Assembly (NCBI GenBank): GCA_001799995.1
Contig: MGUK01000013.1
Span: forward strand, 1-38,484
Source: Elusimicrobia bacterium GWF2_62_30
GTDB taxonomy: Bacteria > Elusimicrobiota > Elusimicrobia > Elusimicrobiales > UBA9959
Length of the DNA stretch: 38,484 nt
Direction of reading: 5' to 3'
A model generated the notes under the pieces. That model had not been told where the DNA came from. It ran no database searches and saw nothing but the letters and a program-made list of their open reading frames with translations. The translations under genes were made by a program, and so were the position numbers. Each line of letters begins with the position of its first letter. The stretch's first letter is position 1. Below are positions 23,347-31,783 of this stretch, one piece after another.

Positions 23347-25056
23347 ATGTTCGCAAAATTATTCAAGGCCGCACCGGGCGCGGGAGTGTTTCTAAGCGCG
23401 ACGATATTCGCGCTCGGATTATTTCCGGCCTGCGCGCAGGCGGCGCAAGGCGCGGCCGCTGTCTCCGACCGGCAGCGGCTCTCCGCAAAGGGAGAAGGTG
23501 AATTAAGGGGCATCATCGGCGCAGGGCGCCTGGAAACCCTCAGGTGGCCGCAGTTCGGCGACTACCAGGGAGAGATAGGGGACTTGTACCGGTCCGAAGG
23601 GTACGCTCTGGTCTGGGTGCGGAATTACAAGCCGACGGTGAAGGCGCGCGCCGTCATCAAGCGGCTGCAGGCGGCCGACAACGAAGGGCTGCTGGCCCAG
23701 GACTACGACAGCCCTTTGTGGGCGGAGCGTCTCGCGGGGCTTGAGCCCCAGGGCCGCCGCGCCTCTGAATCACAGCTTCTTCGCTTTGACCTGGCGCTGA
23801 CCATCTGCGCGATGCGCTATATCCTGGACCTGCACCTGGGCCGCATTAATCCGCAGGCTTTCCATTCTACTTTCGAGTTCGGCCCCGACATCCGCAAACC
23901 CTCGGAGTTCCTGCTCAAACGCGTCCTGTCAGCCGATGACGTGGCCGGCGCTTTCAGCGCGCTGGAGCCGCCGTTCCCCTCGTACCGCCGCTTGGTCGGC
24001 GCCGTGCAGCTTTATGCCAGATTAGCCGCCAGGGACGACGGCGGGCAGTTGCCCGCCTCCCGGTCCCCTGTCAGGCCGGGAGACCGCTACGCCGGCGCGG
24101 CGCGCCTGGCGCGCCTGCTGAAGCTCGTGGGGGATATCCCGCGGAAAGCAGTGCTGGTCCCGGACTTGTATTCCGGCGCTCTCGTGAAGGGCGTTAAGCG
24201 CTTTCAGCGCCGGCACGGGCTGGCCCCGGACGGGATCCTCGGCGAGGCGACGGTACGGCAGCTCAATACGCCGCTGGCCGCGCGCCTGCGCCAGCTGCGC
24301 CTTACCCTGGAGCGGTGGCGCTGGCAGCCCCGCACTTTTGCCAGGCCGCCCATAATCGTCAATATCCCGGAATTCCGTCTTTACGCCGGCGACGCGCCGT
24401 CGCAGAAGGTGGTGGTCGGCATGGCCTTTGAGCACGAGACGCCGGTTTTCTCCAGCCGGCTGACCGAGATAGTCTTCCGCCCTCCGTGGACCGTCCCGAT
24501 GAGCATCCAGCTCGCGGAGCTGGTGCCTAAGCTGGAGAAGAACGCCGCCTACCTGCAGGAGAACGATTTCGAGGTTATCGACGCCCGGGAAGCCGTGGTG
24601 AGCTCCGGAACGGTAAGCGCGGCGCTCCTGGACCAGTTGCGGGCCGGCCTGCTCTACCTCCGGCAAAGGCCGGGGCCGAATAATTCCCTGGGGCTGGTCA
24701 AGTTCCAGATACCCAACAAGAACAGCGTTTATATTCACGGCACGCCTTCAAGGAGCGGCTTCCGGGAAACGGCGCGGGACTTGAGCCATGGCTGTATCCG
24801 GGTCGCTAATTCCGAGGCCCTGGCGGTCTGGGCGCTGCGCGAACAGCCGGAGTGGACGCCTGAACGGATCCGGGCGGCGATGCTGGGGGCGGAGACGATA
24901 GAGGTAAAACTGACCGAACCGATACCCGTGCTGGTCCAGTACGGAACGGCCGCGGTCGGCGAGAACGGCGAGGTGCGGTTTTTTGACGATATCTACAGCC
25001 GCGACGCGGCGGAGGCCGCGGCCTTCGACCAGCGTGCTACGCTGGCGGCGCGGTAG
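23347..25056 (+). CDS. L,D-transpeptidase of the LdtD (YcbB) type
   Basis: A 569-residue periplasmic enzyme that forms 3-3 crosslinks in peptidoglycan; E. coli LdtD is 615. The signal peptide ends CAQAA. The large N-terminal scaffold is followed by a peptidoglycan-binding domain (about 262-320; LVKGVKRFQRRHGLAPDGILG). The YkuD catalytic domain spans about 335-500. The signature HGTP...SHGCIRV gives His464, His481 and the nucleophile Cys483. The capping subdomain expected of this subfamily lies between (VPMSIQLAELVPKL). The convergent MepK-like hydrolase ends 12 bases away. The first ATG is used, since earlier frames are closed. Confidence 0.9.
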   Translation: MFAKLFKAAPGAGVFLSATIFALGLFPACAQAAQGAAAVSDRQRLSAKGEGELRGIIGAGRLETLRWPQFGDYQGEIGDLYRSEGYALVWVRNYKPTVKARAVIKRLQAADNEGLLAQDYDSPLWAERLAGLEPQGRRASESQLLRFDLALTICAMRYILDLHLGRINPQAFHSTFEFGPDIRKPSEFLLKRVLSADDVAGAFSALEPPFPSYRRLVGAVQLYARLAARDDGGQLPASRSPVRPGDRYAGAARLARLLKLVGDIPRKAVLVPDLYSGALVKGVKRFQRRHGLAPDGILGEATVRQLNTPLAARLRQLRLTLERWRWQPRTFARPPIIVNIPEFRLYAGDAPSQKVVVGMAFEHETPVFSSRLTEIVFRPPWTVPMSIQLAELVPKLEKNAAYLQENDFEVIDAREAVVSSGTVSAALLDQLRAGLLYLRQRPGPNNSLGLVKFQIPNKNSVYIHGTPSRSGFRETARDLSHGCIRVANSEALAVWALREQPEWTPERIRAAMLGAETIEVKLTEPIPVLVQYGTAAVGENGEVRFFDDIYSRDAAEAAAFDQRATLAAR

Positions 25057-25068
25057 CGCCGGCTAGGC

Positions 25069-25590
25069 TCACCAGCGGCGGACGCGGCCAAGGTCCACGT
25101 GGATGAAATCCGAGCCGGGGTAGTAGCCCACCCCGCCGCCGCGCAGCGCCAGCGCCGTGTCGCGCAGGCGGGAGGTCCGTACTCCGGGAACGCGGATATC
25201 GATGGCTTTCGCCTGCATATGCAGGCTGTTGCCGGCGACGCCCGAGCCGCGGGTGCGGAGCCGCCGGTTGCTCTCGGGAGTGCGGTAGCCGCAGATAACC
25301 TGCAGCTCGGTTCCGGGCCGGTCTACCCTGGAGGCAAGTTCGTCGAGCAGGTCGAAGAGCCGCGGATCATGGTGTTTGACCCTGTCCGTCCGCCAGTCGC
25401 GGAGGAAATGGTCTAGTTTTTCCAGCGCCTGCGGATCGTAGACGCCGTCCCGGCTGTAAACTACGTCGAGACGCTCAAGGGTGTGGGTGTTGAACAGCCG
25501 CAAACGGCCTTCCCGCGGCGCCTGCTGAGGCACGGAGGCGAAAGAGCAGGATACCAGGAGAGCGACCAGTAGAAGGTGTCTCATGTTCAT
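25069..25590 (-). CDS. MepK/YcbK-like M15 endopeptidase (DUF882), probable lipoprotein
   Basis: A 173-residue zinc peptidase. The family ligand pattern is intact: His124 and Asp131 in SLHMQAKAID, and His164 in FIHVDLG, with GYRTPESN before them. E. coli MepK cleaves 3-3 crosslinks in peptidoglycan. Residues 12-15 (LVSC) fit a lipobox, so the mature protein may be lipid-anchored at Cys15, unlike the soluble E. coli enzyme. Two in-frame ATGs occur at 25590 and 25584, and either may start the protein. It converges on the L,D-transpeptidase gene, the counterpart that makes the bond it would cut. In E. coli the two genes are also neighbours. Confidence 0.88.
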   Translation of the reverse strand: MNMRHLLLVALLVSCSFASVPQQAPREGRLRLFNTHTLERLDVVYSRDGVYDPQALEKLDHFLRDWRTDRVKHHDPRLFDLLDELASRVDRPGTELQVICGYRTPESNRRLRTRGSGVAGNSLHMQAKAIDIRVPGVRTSRLRDTALALRGGGVGYYPGSDFIHVDLGRVRRW

Positions 25591-25644
25591 AGCTTAGCAG
25601 ATAGTTGTTGCGCATATATGTACAGGTTGGCCCGGGGAGGGAAA

Positions 25645-26091
25645 ATGAGCTGCAAAGTCATGATAGTGGACGATGATGTTATCATCCGGTCTCTCTTTGA
25701 AAAGTCTTTTTGCGACTCCTGCCAGTTGGTTATCGCGGCGGAAGGAGCAACCGCGCTGGAAATGATCAAGAAAGACAAACCGGACCTGCTTTTTCTGGAT
25801 ATAGACATGCCGGGAATTTCCGGAATGGAAGTGCTGCGGCTGCTGAAAGCCTCCGGGACCATGCCTATCATCTGGATGCTGACGGGCAATGAAAAGCTGG
25901 AGATCATAACGGAAGCCATAAACCTTGGCGCCGCCGGCTATCTGACCAAGCCTTTTGACCAGAAAAAGATAAAAGAGATCCTGGATAACGTCCTCACGCC
26001 TGAAGCCGAAAAGACCAGCGCCAGGCCCTGGTCGGTTAAGAGGAAAGGCGGGCAGGAGCCTGAAAAGCCGGGACAGAAAAATCAGCCCTAA
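25645..26091 (+). CDS. Stand-alone response-regulator receiver protein
   Basis: A 148-residue CheY-like protein. I use the ATG at 25645, which follows GGGGAGGG by three to four bases. The longer frame adds 23 residues that are not receiver-like. Phospho-acceptor Asp52 lies in LLFLDIDMP, with acidic Asp9-Asp11 (VDDD), Thr80 and Lys102 (LTKPF). There is no output domain; the C-terminal 30 residues are Lys/Pro/Gln-rich and disordered. The likely partner is one of the kinases encoded at 30934 or 32669, which is inference. It ends 32 bases from the convergent mlaD stop. Confidence 0.88.
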   Translation: MSCKVMIVDDDVIIRSLFEKSFCDSCQLVIAAEGATALEMIKKDKPDLLFLDIDMPGISGMEVLRLLKASGTMPIIWMLTGNEKLEIITEAINLGAAGYLTKPFDQKKIKEILDNVLTPEAEKTSARPWSVKRKGGQEPEKPGQKNQP

Positions 26092-26101
26092 GGCAGATCC
26101 A

Positions 26102-26122
26102 GCCCGGCTTTCCCGGCCGGGC
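26102..26122. terminator. Bidirectional hairpin between the response regulator and mlaD
   Basis: GCCCGGC (26102-26108) pairs with GCCGGGC (26116-26122) across a seven-base loop. It lies in the 32-base gap between two convergent genes and can serve both strands. On the plus side a CCTTTTTCT tract follows after a few bases. Confidence 0.55.
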
Positions 26123-26123
26123 G

Positions 26124-27245
26124 TTACTCCTTTTTCTCCGTCAGGTCCTTCAAGAGCCTGCTTTCCAGCGCCACGGACTTTTCCAGGTTTTTGTGGACCT
26201 GCTCGACAAGGGCGTTGAATTTTTCGGCGTTCAGCGGGCTCCCGCCGTACCTGGCGTCGGAGGCGGCCATCAAAGCCACAAGTTCTTTGACCGAATCGTT
26301 AAGCGACTCGGCTCCTTCGCTGAAGTCCAGCGCCGCGTTGTAGGCGCCGCGCTCGAGCTCGGAAGCTTTATCCGGTTTTTTCAGCAGCAGCCAGGGCTGC
26401 CAGCGCACCTGGCGGGTTACCGCCTTGAGGTTGGCGGAAGCTTTTTCCGCATTGGCAAAAGTGCGGATGAGCGGGTCCCGGCTTTTCAGCATCACTTTGT
26501 CGGCGTTCTCCCCGGTCCGTGCCAGCGACCCGGAGGCGGCGTGTAAATTGACCAGGGTGCCGGCGATCCGGTCCTTGTTTCCCGCGAGGACGGTGTTCAT
26601 CGTGCCCGAGGCCTGCTCGAGGTTCTTTACGCTGTTGACGATGCCCGATTCCGCGGCGGGGATGGACCGGTTGAGCGAGGCCATCACGGACCGGGCCAGT
26701 TCGCTGGTCTCCTTGAGATTTACCACGGCCGCGTGGGCCGCGCCCGCCAGCTCTTTATCCGCCAGCAGCGCGACAAAATCATCTATGCGCCGCACAATGG
26801 TCCCGGCCGTCTTGGCCAGTTCGGTAAGGGCAACGGGTTCGAGCCCGGTTATTTTCTCCCCAGGCGCCAGCTTCTCCGCGGCGCGCCCGGGCACTACCGT
26901 AAGCACCGTGATGCCGGTCAGCGTGCGGTCCACGGCGACGCCGGTATCTTTGGCGAACGCCTCCGCGTAGGTCACCCTGGCGGTCACCTCCACCGCCGCG
27001 GCCCGGCGGCCCGCCGCGTCCGTGAAATGGGTCACCTCTATGCCTGTTACCTTCCCGAGGTCCAGGCCCATTACCCGGACAGGGTCCTCTACCTGCAGGC
27101 CCTGGACGTCGGTGAACAGGATGCGCAGGGTCTGCTTCTTTTTGAAGGCCGCGCTCCAGTTCCCGGAGGCGACCAGTATCAGGCCCCCCAGGAAAAGCGC
27201 CCCCAGGATGACCGCCCCGGCCTTGATCTCAGATCGCGTTATCAT
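26124..27245 (-). CDS. mlaD: MlaD-like MCE-domain lipid-binding protein
   Basis: A 373-residue protein with one N-terminal membrane anchor (about 9-28, AGAVILGALFLGGLILVASG). An MCE domain follows at about 38-120 (LRILFTDVQGLQVEDPVRVMGLDLGKVTGI, given in part as VMGLDLGKVTGI). MCE rings carry lipids between membranes. E. coli MlaD has 183 residues; here a roughly 230-residue C-terminal helical region follows, rich in Ala/Leu heptads, which could extend into a tunnel as in longer MCE proteins. It is the last gene of the operon, 21 bases after mlaF. No separate MlaC or MlaA gene is seen in the window. Confidence 0.88.
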   Translation of the reverse strand: MITRSEIKAGAVILGALFLGGLILVASGNWSAAFKKKQTLRILFTDVQGLQVEDPVRVMGLDLGKVTGIEVTHFTDAAGRRAAAVEVTARVTYAEAFAKDTGVAVDRTLTGITVLTVVPGRAAEKLAPGEKITGLEPVALTELAKTAGTIVRRIDDFVALLADKELAGAAHAAVVNLKETSELARSVMASLNRSIPAAESGIVNSVKNLEQASGTMNTVLAGNKDRIAGTLVNLHAASGSLARTGENADKVMLKSRDPLIRTFANAEKASANLKAVTRQVRWQPWLLLKKPDKASELERGAYNAALDFSEGAESLNDSVKELVALMAASDARYGGSPLNAEKFNALVEQVHKNLEKSVALESRLLKDLTEKKE

Positions 27246-27266
27246 ATTCTCTCCTCTGAACTCAGG

Positions 27267-28088
27267 CTAAAATCGCTCCAGGAAGGGTTCAAGCAGGTCC
27301 TGCGCATAATCCTTTCTCGATACCCGCAGCGGGATAGGACCGTCCGCCAGGCCGTTTATGAACTGCTGCACCAGGGGGTCTTTGGAAGCGCGGATCTCGG
27401 CCGGCGTTCCCACCGCCACGGCGCGGCCCCGAAAAAGCAGGATCATCCGGTGGGCGATCTTGAAGGCGCTGCCCATGTCGTGGGTCACTACTATCGAGGT
27501 CACGCCGGTCTTTATGTTCAGGTCCATCATCAGCTCGTCGATCATGGCGCTGGCGATGGGGTCAAGCCCGGCCGAAGGCTCGTCGTAGAACATTATCCGC
27601 GGGTCCAGCGCCATGGCGCGCGCCAGGCCCACGCGCTTTTTCATGCCCCCGCTGATCTCGGCGGGCTTAAGATGCTCGAAGTCCCTTAAACCGACCATTT
27701 CCAGTTTCATTTTGACCATGATCCCTATCACGTCCGGCGAAAGCCTGGTATGCTCTTTAAGCGGCAGGGCGATGTTCTCTCCCACCGTCAGCGAGTTGAA
27801 GAGCGCGCCCGACTGGAAGAGGATACCGGTCTTCTTGCGAAGAGCGTCCAGCTCCTCTTCGTCGAGCCGCGCAATGTCCGTTCCCAGCATCTCGATGATC
27901 CCGGACGTGGGGCGCATCGCGCCGATAAGGAGGCGCAGCAGCGTAGACTTGCCGCAGCCGCTGCCGCCCATGATGACGAGGATCTCGCCTTTATTGACAT
28001 AGAAGTTGAGATCGTCGAGAACTACCTGGTCCCCGAATTTCTTGACCAGGTTCCTGACTACGATCGGCTTCTGCTGTTCTTCGCTCAT
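27267..28088 (-). CDS. mlaF: MlaF-like ABC transporter ATPase
   Basis: A 273-residue ATPase, close to E. coli MlaF (269). Walker A GGSGCGKST spans residues 41-49. The signature ISGGMKKR lies at 145-152, Walker B IMFYDE at 165-170 with catalytic Glu170, and switch His203 in VTHD. The stretch after the signature (VGLARAMALDPRIMFYDEP) is typical of Mla/Ttg2A ATPases. It lies four bases after mlaE and powers the MlaE permease. All catalytic residues are present. Confidence 0.93.
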   Translation of the reverse strand: MSEEQQKPIVVRNLVKKFGDQVVLDDLNFYVNKGEILVIMGGSGCGKSTLLRLLIGAMRPTSGIIEMLGTDIARLDEEELDALRKKTGILFQSGALFNSLTVGENIALPLKEHTRLSPDVIGIMVKMKLEMVGLRDFEHLKPAEISGGMKKRVGLARAMALDPRIMFYDEPSAGLDPIASAMIDELMMDLNIKTGVTSIVVTHDMGSAFKIAHRMILLFRGRAVAVGTPAEIRASKDPLVQQFINGLADGPIPLRVSRKDYAQDLLEPFLERF

Positions 28089-28092
28089 AAAT

Positions 28093-28899
28093 TCAGCGCC
28101 CCAGGATTATCCGGAATACCGCGGCGAACAAACAGTCCGCGGAGATGATCATCACGATAGAGTACACGACGGAGCGAGTGGCCGCCTTGCCTACTCCCTC
28201 GGCCCCCGAGTCGACACGCAGGCCCTCGAAGCAGGCGATGAGGGCGATCAGGATCGCGAAAACCCAGCTCTTGAAGATGCCGACGGCCACGTCCGAGGTG
28301 ACCAGCGTTTCAAGCATCTTCTGGACGAAGAGGTCCGGTGTGATGTGCAGGACGGTCCAGGCGATGCCCATCCCTCCAAGGACGCCTACAAAGTCCCCTA
28401 TCATGGTAACGCAGGGGATCATCAGCGCCGCCGCGATAACCCGCGGGACCACCAGGTAGCGGACCGGTGAGATAGCGAGGGCGCGCAGCGCCTCTATCTC
28501 CTCGCTTACGGCCATCGTGCCCAGCTCGGCCGACATCGCCGCTCCGGCGTAGCCGGCCATGATCATAGCGGTCATAAGCGGCCCCAGCTCCCGGAAGATG
28601 CCCAGCCCGACCACGCTTCCCACGTATTCCTTGATGCCGAATCTCTGGAGGAGGTTGGCCAGCTGCAGGGCTATCACTACGCCGATAAATAACTGCACCA
28701 GGCAGACTATCCCGAGGCTGGAGAAGCCGACGCGCACCATCTGCTCGAGGACCGGGGCGCCGCGGACCCGGAGCTTGCGCCTGTCGAAAGGCGCGATAAA
28801 AATGAACGAGAGCGTATCGGCGAACAGCCAGCCCATCCCGCCGATATAGCGGAGCCCCGAGTAGAACCTGGCGCCCAGTTCTCCCGCTATGTGCTCCAT
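28093..28899 (-). CDS. mlaE: MlaE-like ABC permease
   Basis: A 268-residue polytopic protein of the MlaE/YrbE family (E. coli 260). Typical stretches are LVQLFIGVVIALQLANLLQRFG, IFRELGPLMTAMIMAGYAGAAMSAELGTM (the family core) and EEIEALRALAISPVRYLVVPR. It forms the membrane dimer on which MlaD sits. It starts three bases after the STAS gene stop, so translation is coupled to it. Confidence 0.93.
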   Translation of the reverse strand: MEHIAGELGARFYSGLRYIGGMGWLFADTLSFIFIAPFDRRKLRVRGAPVLEQMVRVGFSSLGIVCLVQLFIGVVIALQLANLLQRFGIKEYVGSVVGLGIFRELGPLMTAMIMAGYAGAAMSAELGTMAVSEEIEALRALAISPVRYLVVPRVIAAALMIPCVTMIGDFVGVLGGMGIAWTVLHITPDLFVQKMLETLVTSDVAVGIFKSWVFAILIALIACFEGLRVDSGAEGVGKAATRSVVYSIVMIISADCLFAAVFRIILGR

Positions 28900-28902
28900 G
28901 GC

Positions 28903-29247
28903 CTATGCTCCCAGCGCTTCGCGGCGCGTGGCCGCGAGCCTGAAGAATTTATCCAGCCTGGCCAGCGCGAAGACGTCACGCACTTTGTCGTTCATGCCCG
29001 CCAGGATGAGCTCTACTCCGGCGGCTTTGGCCAGCTTCATGGCCTCGACCAGCGTGGCCACCCCCGAGCTGTCTATGAACGTTACCCCCGCCAGGTCCAC
29101 GACCACGGCCGCCGGCCTGAACGCTATGGAGTCTATCAGCGCTTTGCGCAGCCTGGGCGATTCGTGCATGTCCACTTCCCCGTCCGTAGAGATCACGACC
29201 GTGCGGCCCAGCCTGCTGTTTTCCAGGACTTCGGTTTTTATCTGCAT
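28903..29247 (-). CDS. STAS-domain protein: MlaB-position anti-sigma-antagonist-like switch
   Basis: A 114-residue single STAS domain, starting two bases after the upstream stop and ending three bases before mlaE. The motif GVTFIDSSGVATLV gives Asp59, Ser60 and Ser61. Ser60 aligns with phospho-acceptor Ser58 of SpoIIAA. In E. coli, MlaB is a STAS protein that binds MlaF and is needed for transport. The position here fits MlaB, while the intact serine and the adjacent phosphatase/kinase gene fit a phosphorylated antagonist. Both could be true. A longer frame reaching 29763 exists but only overlaps the upstream gene and is not the start. Confidence 0.87.
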   Translation of the reverse strand: MQIKTEVLENSRLGRTVVISTDGEVDMHESPRLRKALIDSIAFRPAAVVVDLAGVTFIDSSGVATLVEAMKLAKAAGVELILAGMNDKVRDVFALARLDKFFRLAATRREALGA

Positions 29248-29249
29248 AG

Positions 29250-30905
29250 CTATTTTTTCCCTTTCCCGCGGACCAGCATATGAAGCTCGTTCCCGTCCCA
29301 GAGCTTGTCGTCGAACTCCACCACGTCCATTACCTCGCGGATATACCTGACCCCGAGCCCGCCCGGGCGGATGTCGGCAAGATCGCGCGAGACGAAGCGC
29401 CCGGGATCCTGCCTGTCGCCCCAGTCGCGGAGGTGCAGCGCGAATTGCTCCGGGCCCCGGCCGACGCCTATGCGGATCTTCTCGTCGGGGTTCATGCGGT
29501 AGGTGTGCCTGATTATGTTGGACACGGCCTCGGTGAGCGCCAGCAGGATGGCCCCGGTAGTCCTGTCGTTTAACCCGTGCGCCAGCGCCAGCTTTTCCAC
29601 GAACTGCCGGGCCGGGGCCAGGGACTTGGTCTGCGACGGGAAGGTGCGTTCCTCGTAATCCCCGTAGCCTACCCCCACCACGGTAATGTCGTCGGCCAGG
29701 GCCTGCCCGGCGGTAAACCGGGTGATGGCCTTCATGAGCCTGGGCACCGCCAGCTCGGGGCAATCCGCCAGGATCTCCCGGACCTTCTCCGGACCGAGCC
29801 GCGCGCCGGCCGGAGACTTGGCGTCCCAGGCGCCGTCCGTCATAAAAATTATCCGTTCCCCGGGAGCCAGCGCGAGGCTGGTGCTTTTGTACCGCAGCCC
29901 GTCCAGCACGCCGAGGGGCGGGTACTCCGGAGCGCCCGCAGGGCGGCAGTCGCCGGGACGCGGGCCGACGATGAGGGGGGGGAGGTGTCCCGCGTTGACG
30001 AACTCCACGGCGCCGGTGGCGGGGTCGATCACGGCATAAACGGCGGTGATGAAGATACCCCGTTTCGAGCGTCTTGTGACGATAGCGTTCAACCGGCCCA
30101 GGAGCGCGCCGCCTTCGGGGTCGGCCTGGGCGAGATGCTCGAAATCGGCGGAAAATTTAGCCCCGAAGAGCGCCGCCGGCACGCCTTTGCCGGAGACGTC
30201 GGCCACCAGCACGGCCAGCCTTCCGTCGGCAAGCCTTGTTATATCGACAACGTCGCCGGCCACATAGCGGCAGGCTATGCTGCGGCATTCTACGCGCAGG
30301 TTAGGGATGGACGGGATATCGGAGGGCAGGGAAGCGCTCTGGATCTGTTCCGCTATCTCCATATCGTGCGTGATGCGGTCCTGGTCTATCGCGTTCTTTT
30401 TGAGGAGCGCGTTGTCTATGGCGCTGGCGGCGATGTCGCAATACCGGGTGAAGAGTTCCTGGTCGCCCGGAGTAAAGGAAGCCCCGTCTTTTTTGTTGAT
30501 GAGTTCGGCCACGCCGATAAGCCGGTCTTTGGCGACAAGCGGCAGGCAAAGCACGCTTTTTGTCAGGAAACCGGCTTTTTTGTCGAAACCGGAAAAGAAC
30601 CGGGGGTCCTTATAGGCGTCTTCGACGAGCAGCGCCCTGCGGTGTTTGGCCACCCACCCGGCCAGGCCGGCGCCGAGCTTGAGGCGCTGCCGGTCCCCGC
30701 CCGGCGCCCTGGTCCTGCCCAGTATGACTTCGTAGACCAGCTCGCCGGAAGCCGCGTCGAACGTCATGATATCGGAGGCCCCGGCCTGCAGCACGTCCCC
30801 GGCCTTTTCCAGCACCCGGGTCAGGACGGCTTCAAGGTCCAGCGTGGAGGTGAGCAGGGCATAAACGTCAAGCAGCTTTTCAAGGTCCTTGGTCTTAATA
30901 GCCAT
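29250..30905 (-). CDS. GAF - PP2C (RsbU/SpoIIE) - HATPase (RsbW-like) switch protein
   Basis: A 551-residue cytoplasmic protein using the ATG at 30905; a longer 39-residue basic extension has no support. A GAF sensor domain spans about 15-175. A PP2C/SpoIIE serine phosphatase spans about 185-410, with metal-site aspartates in VADVSGKGVPAALF, MTDGAWDA and ADDITVVGVG. An anti-sigma-type GHKL ATPase spans about 425-550, with N-box ALTEAVSNIIRH, LRDWGDR and GGLGVRYI. Thus a phosphatase and a kinase for a STAS partner lie in one chain, and the next gene encodes a STAS protein two bases on. No sigma factor is nearby. The receiver-DHp gene ends 28 bases upstream. Confidence 0.88.
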   Translation of the reverse strand: MAIKTKDLEKLLDVYALLTSTLDLEAVLTRVLEKAGDVLQAGASDIMTFDAASGELVYEVILGRTRAPGGDRQRLKLGAGLAGWVAKHRRALLVEDAYKDPRFFSGFDKKAGFLTKSVLCLPLVAKDRLIGVAELINKKDGASFTPGDQELFTRYCDIAASAIDNALLKKNAIDQDRITHDMEIAEQIQSASLPSDIPSIPNLRVECRSIACRYVAGDVVDITRLADGRLAVLVADVSGKGVPAALFGAKFSADFEHLAQADPEGGALLGRLNAIVTRRSKRGIFITAVYAVIDPATGAVEFVNAGHLPPLIVGPRPGDCRPAGAPEYPPLGVLDGLRYKSTSLALAPGERIIFMTDGAWDAKSPAGARLGPEKVREILADCPELAVPRLMKAITRFTAGQALADDITVVGVGYGDYEERTFPSQTKSLAPARQFVEKLALAHGLNDRTTGAILLALTEAVSNIIRHTYRMNPDEKIRIGVGRGPEQFALHLRDWGDRQDPGRFVSRDLADIRPGGLGVRYIREVMDVVEFDDKLWDGNELHMLVRGKGKK

Positions 30906-30933
30906 AGTTCTGCCGCCGCGGAACGTACTGCGG

Positions 30934-31650
30934 TTAATAATTTTCCGCCGGGGGGCGCGCCGCGGTCTCGTCCGGTGCCGGGCCTTTCGCCGGCTTCCCT
31001 TCTTCCAGACTGCTTTTGGCAAGGACCGTGCCGACCATGTGGACGAGCTGTTTCGCGGTCTTCATGGCTTCGGCAAGGCTGCGGGCCGATTCGCCCTGGA
31101 GCGAGGCGCCCTCTTTTGCTTTGATGAGTTCCAGATAGCCGCAGATGCCGGTCAGCGGCGGGCGAAGGTCGTGCAGGAGCATGTCCACCAGGCTGTCGCG
31201 CAGTTTTTTCAGCTCGCCCAGCTCGTTATAGTTTTCCTGCAGCCGGAGTTTCTGCCGGCGCAGCTCCAGGTGCGTCTCAACGCGCGCCTCCACTTCCTCG
31301 AACTGGAACGGCTTGGTGATGTAATCGACGCCGCCGGTCCCGAAGGCTTTCACTTTGTCGATGGTTTCGCTCAGGGCGCTCAGGAAAATTACTGGGATAT
31401 CCTTCAGTCTTTCGTCGGCCTTCAGCTGCGTGCAGACCTCGTAGCCGTCCATCCCCGGCATGCTGATGTCGAGAAGGATAAGGTCGGGCGGATCGTTGCG
31501 GGCGGCCTGCAGCGCAAGTTCGCCGCTGACGGCGGCGCGCACCTTGTAGCCCCGCCCCTTCAGCATGCCGGTAAGCAGCTCGAGGTTCTCGGGGGTGTCG
31601 TCCACCATCAGGACGCTGGGCGTGCTTCGGGGATAAATCGGTTCCTTCAT
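30934..31650 (-). CDS. Receiver-DHp protein lacking the kinase ATPase domain
   Basis: A 238-residue protein from the ATG at 31650, chosen because the paralogue at 32669 starts at the same point; a TTG at 31692 would add 14 residues. The receiver has phospho-acceptor Asp61 (LILLDISMP) and Lys113. A coiled linker leads to a HisKA (DHp) helix with His160 in LLHDLRPPLTG. The protein ends soon after the DHp bundle in a disordered Pro/Ala/Glu tail. No ATP-binding domain follows, whereas the 383-residue paralogue has one. It therefore cannot phosphorylate itself, but could be phosphorylated by another kinase or act as a phosphatase or a scaffold. It is the first gene of the operon leading to mlaEFD. 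Confidence 0.85.
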   Translation of the reverse strand: MKEPIYPRSTPSVLMVDDTPENLELLTGMLKGRGYKVRAAVSGELALQAARNDPPDLILLDISMPGMDGYEVCTQLKADERLKDIPVIFLSALSETIDKVKAFGTGGVDYITKPFQFEEVEARVETHLELRRQKLRLQENYNELGELKKLRDSLVDMLLHDLRPPLTGICGYLELIKAKEGASLQGESARSLAEAMKTAKQLVHMVGTVLAKSSLEEGKPAKGPAPDETAARPPAENY

Positions 31651-31783
31651 ATCCGGATCCCAACCTCCAGGTTCAAATCTGTCCGCGGACAAAGGGCTTC
31701 AGTTCCAGCCTTGAGACGGACCAGGCGGAACTTGCCCCTGTGTTCTTTAATAGGATACTTCCCAGGGCCTTTGGCGGCAATTA

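Noticed and set aside
29248-29763. Long N-terminal extension of the STAS gene
   Set aside because: It overlaps the end of the PP2C-ATPase gene in another frame and is Arg/Gly/Pro-rich; the ATG at 29247 starts exactly at the STAS fold.
29577-31124. 515-codon open frame on the plus strand opposite the PP2C-ATPase gene
   Set aside because: It lies antisense to clear catalytic motifs, and its own product has no recognisable fold or ribosome site.
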